Below, in pieces: positions 43,037 through 46,420 of a stretch of 46,420 bases of DNA. This DNA comes from Rhodococcus sp. HM1 (GTDB taxonomy: Bacteria; Actinomycetota; Actinomycetes; Mycobacteriales; Mycobacteriaceae): contig NZ_JALPTB010000051.1 of NCBI RefSeq assembly GCF_023218075.1, forward strand, positions 1 through 46,420, given 5' to 3'. Under the pieces are notes generated by a model. It did no database searches. It saw only the letters and a program-made list of their open reading frames with translations, and was not told where the DNA came from. The position numbers and the translations under genes were made by a program. The stretch's first letter is position 1. Each line of letters begins with the position of its first letter.

Positions 43037-43108
43037 GGTGTCCCCCTTGTGGTGTCGGTCGGTGCGTGAGGCAGGCGCGACTGCCGCTCCTCTCCCCCAC
43101 CGGTATGT

Positions 43109-43666
43109 CTACTTGATGGCTCCGACGGTAGGCGCGGTGCCGACGCGGGCGCGAACGTGCTCGAGTCGGCGGGTGGCGGCACGTTGGGCGCAGCCGATGG
43201 TGACCATGTACTCGAACAGTTCGTGTTCGGGCAGGTTTTCCGCGGCCTCGGTGATGGCGGCTCCGGCAGTGCGGAAGCTGCGGCGGTATGCGGCGCTGAT
43301 GACGGCGTGGGCGTAGTAAGGGGCGGCGATGGGGTCGGCTCGTGCGGTGGTGGCGGTGGTCAAGGCGTAGGCCAGGCGGCGGCCGTGGTGTCCGGCGAGT
43401 TGGCCGTGGCGCTCGAGGTGGGCCAGGACCATTGCCGCGTCGTGGGGCTGGCCGGTGGTCACCAGGGCTGCGATGGCGTCGAACAGTTCGGCGTGGAGCG
43501 ACTGCTGGAAGTCGGCGGTGGTGAGCAGGTCCACGATGTCGGCGGCGGCATCCCGGCCGGCGAACAGCAACGCACACAACAGCAGGGTTTCCGTGTCGGC
43601 ATCCTGGGGCGCGAACTCGGCGGCGCTGATGTAGCGGTCGAGGTCGGCCTGGTCGGTGAGGGTCAT
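43109..43666 (-). CDS. DnaB N-terminal-domain-like protein
   Basis: This 185-aa protein has the helical primase/loader-binding fold of DnaB helicase N-termini without the ATPase: ADTETLLLCALLFAGRDAAA, FQQSLHAELFDAIAALVTTG, DAAMVLAHLERHGQ. It may contact the host helicase or primase during plasmid replication. The start overlaps the previous gene by 4 nt. Confidence 0.75.
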   Translation of the reverse strand: MTLTDQADLDRYISAAEFAPQDADTETLLLCALLFAGRDAAADIVDLLTTADFQQSLHAELFDAIAALVTTGQPHDAAMVLAHLERHGQLAGHHGRRLAYALTTATTARADPIAAPYYAHAVISAAYRRSFRTAGAAITEAAENLPEHELFEYMVTIGCAQRAATRRLEHVRARVGTAPTVGAIK

Positions 43667-43935
43667 GCGCTGATCCGTTCGTCGAGATCGTCGGCGGCGT
43701 CGAGTACCGGGGTCGGGTCGGGGTGGCCGATGGGCGAGGTGGCGATGGTGGCACGGGTGACGGTGCGACCGTCGATGGTGATGGTGACTTCGCTACCGGC
43801 GGGCGCACCGTAGGCGAGCGCGAGCGTGCGCGCTGCCTCGGCGGCGTCGGATGCGGCGGTGGAGTGTGTGAAGGCGCAGCCGGAATCGGAGTGCGTGACG
43901 GTGGGAGCGGTCAGCGTGGCGGTCCAGACGATCAT
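43663..43935 (-). CDS. Small hypothetical protein, first of the Fic operon
   Basis: This 90-aa protein starts MIVWTATLTAPTVTHSDSGC, with AAGGAG upstream of the ATG at 43935. Its repeated beta strands with TITIDGRTVT suggest a small beta domain. The in-frame extension to 44124 crosses the promoter and is rejected. No family is known. Confidence 0.7.
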   Translation of the reverse strand: MIVWTATLTAPTVTHSDSGCAFTHSTAASDAAEAARTLALAYGAPAGSEVTITIDGRTVTRATIATSPIGHPDPTPVLDAADDLDERISA

Positions 43936-43990
43936 GGCGGCGCTCCTTCGGATTGGCGGGATTTTCCCAGGTGCTGGTCCATTGTTGCTT

Positions 43991-44062
43991 GATAGACATA
44001 TTTTGTGAAGACTTTCCGATGTTTTTTCTATGTTTTTTTGATTCTTTTTTGATTCATGTTCG
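43991..44062 (-). promoter_or_regulatory. Backbone promoter module C
   Basis: On the minus strand six 11-nt blocks follow each other: AATCAAAAAAG, AATCAAAAAAA, CATAGAAAAAA, CATCGGAAAGT, CTTCACAAAAT, then ATGTCTATC. This is the clearest 11-bp phasing in the set, though its -10 is weaker and no CRP-like box was found. The mRNA leader would be about 50 nt. Confidence 0.6.
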
Positions 44063-44091
44063 ATGACTAGGTGATGGCGCGCCGGAGTCGT

Positions 44092-44116
44092 CGACCGGGG
44101 CTCGATGCCCCGGTCG
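44092..44116. terminator. Perfect 10-bp hairpin with TCGAT loop
   Basis: CGACCGGGGC / GCCCCGGTCG, the relative of 1451-1479. Confidence 0.5.
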
Positions 44117-44143
44117 GCGGCCATGCGCGCCGGGGGCTGGGGT

Positions 44144-44178
44144 CCCGGTGGGGCGACCGGTGCGGCCGCCCCACCGGG
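44144..44178 (-). terminator. Terminator of the ParB-like gene
   Basis: CCCGGTGGGGCG / CGCCCCACCGGG, a 12-bp stem with an 11-nt loop, ends 6 nt past the stop at 44185. Confidence 0.75.
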
Positions 44179-44184
44179 AGGGGG

Positions 44185-45657
44185 TTACTGCTCGGCAGCC
44201 ACGGGTGCGAGTGCGGCTGCGCGACGCTCGATGTCGGCGAGGGTGTAGCCCTGGGCTTCTATGGCGCGCAGGTAGAACTGCGACAGGTCGGAAGGCTTGC
44301 GCCAGTGCTCGGCCCCGACCTGAGACTCGAGGGCGGTCAGGATGTGGGCGCGAAGCAGGACCAAGGCGCGGGAGTCGGTCGCGGTGGCGAGCTTGGCCAG
44401 GGTGTCGGACGTGGGAAGCATTTGCTCGGCGAGGGTGCGGGCGTGGTAGGCGGAGGGGATCTGCGGCCACTTCATCAGCACGGTTGCCACGAATGAGGCG
44501 GTGCCCTTGGGGGCGGTCTTGCGGGTGGTCTGCTGGTCGATCCACTGGCGGCGGACTTCGGTCGCGGCTCGCCATTCGCGGTTGTTCTCGATCACCTCGC
44601 GGCGCTGGGCGGCGCGTTCCTCGGCGTCCTGTTCGGCCAGGGTGGGGCGGGCGCGGTGTTCCCACCAGGTGCGCCAGGGGGTTTCTTCGCAGCCGATGAC
44701 GTGCCAGTACAGCGCGGTCTCGGTGTCCTCGACGACGTTCTCACGGGGGATCATCCAGCCCTCGCGGGCGTCACCCTCGGGCAGCTCGTCCACGATGTCC
44801 TCTTCCTCGATCTCGTCGCCGGTCTCGCTGTCGAAGAATGAGGTGCGGACGGAGATGTAGAGACCGAGGTGTCCGGCGGCGGCAACCTCTTCGACGGTGG
44901 GGGCGTTGCCTCCTTCGTCGGTGACGCGTTCGATCAGATGGCTGGTCCCCTCCCCTACTCGCTCGTTGACGGCCCCGAGGGCTACGGCGTCGATGCCGTG
45001 TTCGGCGAGGTATGCCCCGGCTCGGGCGAGTGCGGCGTTGCGTTCGGTGCGGCGCAGCCGTTCGGCGGCGAGGGCGTGGTCGAGTCGTCCGCCACGGATG
45101 GCCCATTCGATGCGGCCGACGGCGGCGGGGTCGTCGCTGAATTCGGCGATGGCTGCGGCCTGCTCGATGGTCAGCTCTCCTCGGTGCACGGCGTCGCGCT
45201 GCTCGGTCTCGCGGAGGGTCAGTGCTGCCTCGACCTCGGTGCGGGGCGCTTTGGTGCGGCGGGCGATCTTGGCGGAGTCGAGCCCGTGGTCGGCCAGGGT
45301 CTCGAACAGGGCCAGGCGCTCACCGTTGGTGATGGCGGCACGGTGTTCGTTCTCGCTCCACTGGGTCACGAGCCGATCGACGGTGGCCTCGGCGCCGTCG
45401 CGTTCGTCGCCGACGATGAGGGCGGGGATCTGGGTCAGGCCGGCCTCGAGTGCGGCGGCGGTGCGGCGGTGTCCGGTCAGCACGCGCAGGGCTCCGTCGG
45501 CGGTGCGGCAGAGGGTGATGGGGGTCAGGACCCCTTGTTCGGCAATGGATTCGCGGAAGGCATTGGTCAGGCGCAGGTCGTGGCGGATGTTGGAGTCGGC
45601 GAGCAGGTCGGCAGGGTTGACGGTGACGAATTCGGCGGCGCTTCCGTTGTTGTTCAC
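44185..45657 (-). CDS. ParB/Spo0J-family protein
   Basis: This 490-aa protein starts at a GTG 6 nt after TAAACT. The N-terminal ParB domain is at about 11-90 (NIRHDLRLTNAFRESIAEQG, RVLTGHRRTAAALEAG, the GHRR motif that matches the GERR CTP-binding box). A helix-turn-helix region follows (about 110-150, GLDSAKIARRTKAPRTEVEA). The second half (220-490) is an added domain typical of large plasmid ParB-like proteins. It lies far from parA and under a different promoter, so it may serve replication control or a second partition role. Confidence 0.85.
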   Translation of the reverse strand: MNNNGSAAEFVTVNPADLLADSNIRHDLRLTNAFRESIAEQGVLTPITLCRTADGALRVLTGHRRTAAALEAGLTQIPALIVGDERDGAEATVDRLVTQWSENEHRAAITNGERLALFETLADHGLDSAKIARRTKAPRTEVEAALTLRETEQRDAVHRGELTIEQAAAIAEFSDDPAAVGRIEWAIRGGRLDHALAAERLRRTERNAALARAGAYLAEHGIDAVALGAVNERVGEGTSHLIERVTDEGGNAPTVEEVAAAGHLGLYISVRTSFFDSETGDEIEEEDIVDELPEGDAREGWMIPRENVVEDTETALYWHVIGCEETPWRTWWEHRARPTLAEQDAEERAAQRREVIENNREWRAATEVRRQWIDQQTTRKTAPKGTASFVATVLMKWPQIPSAYHARTLAEQMLPTSDTLAKLATATDSRALVLLRAHILTALESQVGAEHWRKPSDLSQFYLRAIEAQGYTLADIERRAAALAPVAAEQ

Positions 45658-45739
45658 GACTCAAGTTTACATCTGTTTTGATGTTTTTTCGATGTTTATT
45701 TGAGTTCTTTTTGATGACTTCTCGGTGACGAGAATCACA
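45658..45739 (-). promoter_or_regulatory. Backbone promoter module D, leaderless
   Basis: The CRP/GlxR-like box GGTGA-N6-TCACA (45724-45739) is centred 74.5 bp upstream of the GTG. A-rich blocks AACATCGAAAA and AACATCAAAAC, the -10 TAAACT (45664-45669) and a 6-nt gap lead to the GTG at 45657. It matches module B almost base for base from the -10 to the A-tracts. Confidence 0.7.
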
Positions 45740-45783
45740 CGCCTCAGTCTCTGAACTGCGGTTTTGCTTCCGGAAGACGTCGA

Positions 45784-45800
45784 CCCCGCCGGAGGCGGGG
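45784..45800 (-). terminator. Short hairpin after the 45809 gene
   Basis: CCCCGCC-GGA-GGCGGGG, 8 nt past the stop at 45809. Confidence 0.6.
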
Positions 45801-45808
45801 CCGTGGTG

Positions 45809-46275
45809 TCAGCGCTCTATGCGGTCGTGGATGGGCAGGATCGCGGACCGGTGGCCTAGATACTGCTCGGACAGCTCGCTGAATCTCGAGTCCGAGGTTC
45901 CGGCGTAGTTGCCTCCGAACATCACCACCCGACCCGCTTGGCCGAGCTCGTACCGGCCGAGCTCGGCGTTCCATTCGACTCCGACCAGGGCGGCGTAGCT
46001 GCCTTCGATGAATCCGTGGCACCGAATCCTGAGGGCCACGGTGGGGCCGACCTCCTCCCTCCCGCCAACACAGGTGCGCGCTCCATGGGGGCGCATCCGG
46101 CGGGCAGGGGTTCGACGCGTCCGGTGCGGGTGCAGCGCTCGTCGATGAGACCCACCAGAAGAAGGGTGTCGGCGGCGGCGCTGATGCCACCGTGGGTGCA
46201 GTCGCCGTCGCGGTTGGTTCGGTAGACGTCGAGTTGGAGAGCGGTGGACTGGTGGTCGTTCGCGTTGTTGTTCAC
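45809..46275 (-). pseudogene. Hypothetical protein with one frameshift
   Basis: The GTG at 46275 starts MNNNANDHQSTALQLDVYRT, which continues naturally to APMERAPVLAG. Around 46055 coding moves to another frame (EEVGPTVALRIRCHGFIEGS, then SELSEQYLGHRSAILPIHDR to the TGA at 45809). One added G in a GGG run makes a 155-aa protein. Family unknown. Leaderless like the ParB-like gene, with the same MNNN opening. Confidence 0.6.
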
Positions 46276-46357
46276 GCGTCAAAATTACATACGTTTTGAT
46301 TATTTTTCGATGTTTTATTGGTTCTTTTATGGTTCTTTTATGGTGATGGTGGTCACA
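46276..46357 (-). promoter_or_regulatory. Backbone promoter module E, leaderless
   Basis: The CRP/GlxR-like box GGTGA-N6-TCACA (46342-46357) is centred 74.5 bp upstream of the GTG. 11-bp blocks CCATAAAAGAA (twice) and CATCGAAAAAT, the -10 TAATTT (46282-46287) and 6 nt to the GTG at 46275 follow. Confidence 0.7.
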
Positions 46358-46401
46358 CGTTTTCGGGCTCTGACCTGTGGTTTTGTGGGTGTCTCGGGGT
46401 G
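46340..46401. repeat. Promoter-distal direct repeat, copy 2
   Basis: Gap-free match to 4161-4222. Confidence 0.65.
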
Positions 46402-46420
46402 CGGTGGCGGTGGTGGTGGT

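Overview
The window is very GC-rich DNA from an actinomycete, most likely a mycolic-acid genus such as Rhodococcus, Nocardia or Gordonia. The evidence is the codon usage, secreted LGFP-repeat proteins, an IS1249-like element, and TANNNT -10 boxes placed 6 nt before leaderless starts. It looks like a plasmid, or a plasmid-derived element, carrying a large accessory and defence load. No rRNA, tRNA or CRISPR array was seen.

Layout. (1) 1-5.4 kb and 40.3-46.4 kb form a plasmid backbone, almost all on the minus strand: parA with a small partner, a ParB-like protein, a DnaB-N-domain-like protein, a Fic protein with a small upstream partner, a DUF3560 protein and several small zinc or acidic proteins. 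These operons share one promoter module: a CRP/GlxR-like box at about -74.5, A-tracts phased at 11 bp, a TANNNT -10 box and mostly leaderless ATG/GTG starts. (2) 5.5-8.2 kb holds a predicted short structured RNA with its own promoter and terminator, an IS256-group (IS1249-like) insertion, and an Abi_2/AbiF-type HEPN gene whose 5' end was replaced by the IS. (3) 8.3-14.2 kb holds a repeat-rich membrane protein with four 141-bp tandem repeats, two divergent serine recombinases plus a third remnant, a barstar homologue, a lipoprotein and a membrane protein. (4) 14.2-20.6 kb is a cell-envelope LGFP gene split by a 3.8-kb element encoding two tyrosine recombinases; removing the element restores the reading frame exactly. 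(5) 20.7-26.3 kb holds small cytosolic and membrane proteins: a cold-shock-domain protein, a second barstar-like protein, a YfbU-family protein with an N-terminal ribbon-helix-helix, and a DUF3800-like protein. (6) 26.5-36.1 kb is a defence-type cluster: a 1649-aa single-chain Type ISP restriction-modification enzyme coupled to an unknown 329-aa protein, a DUF4238 protein, and an HhH-GPD glycosylase-like protein with an unusual N-terminal extension. (7) 36.5-40.3 kb holds a secreted peptide, a coiled-coil KfrA-like protein beside a 36-bp perfect palindrome, direct repeats, an AT-richer island with 12-bp tandem repeats, and several tiny genes.

Many small genes in the backbone and the 38-40 kb region switch reading frame once or twice at G/C (or A) homopolymers. 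In most cases a single-base change restores a well-formed protein of the expected length. This suggests homopolymer errors in the assembly, although real decay is possible.

How the parts fit: the backbone ends supply replication, partition and maintenance (ParA and partner, ParB-like, DnaB-N-like, Fic pair) under a shared promoter type. The middle is a patchwork of defence modules and mobile elements, with signs of disruption by an IS and by a Tn554-like recombinase element.
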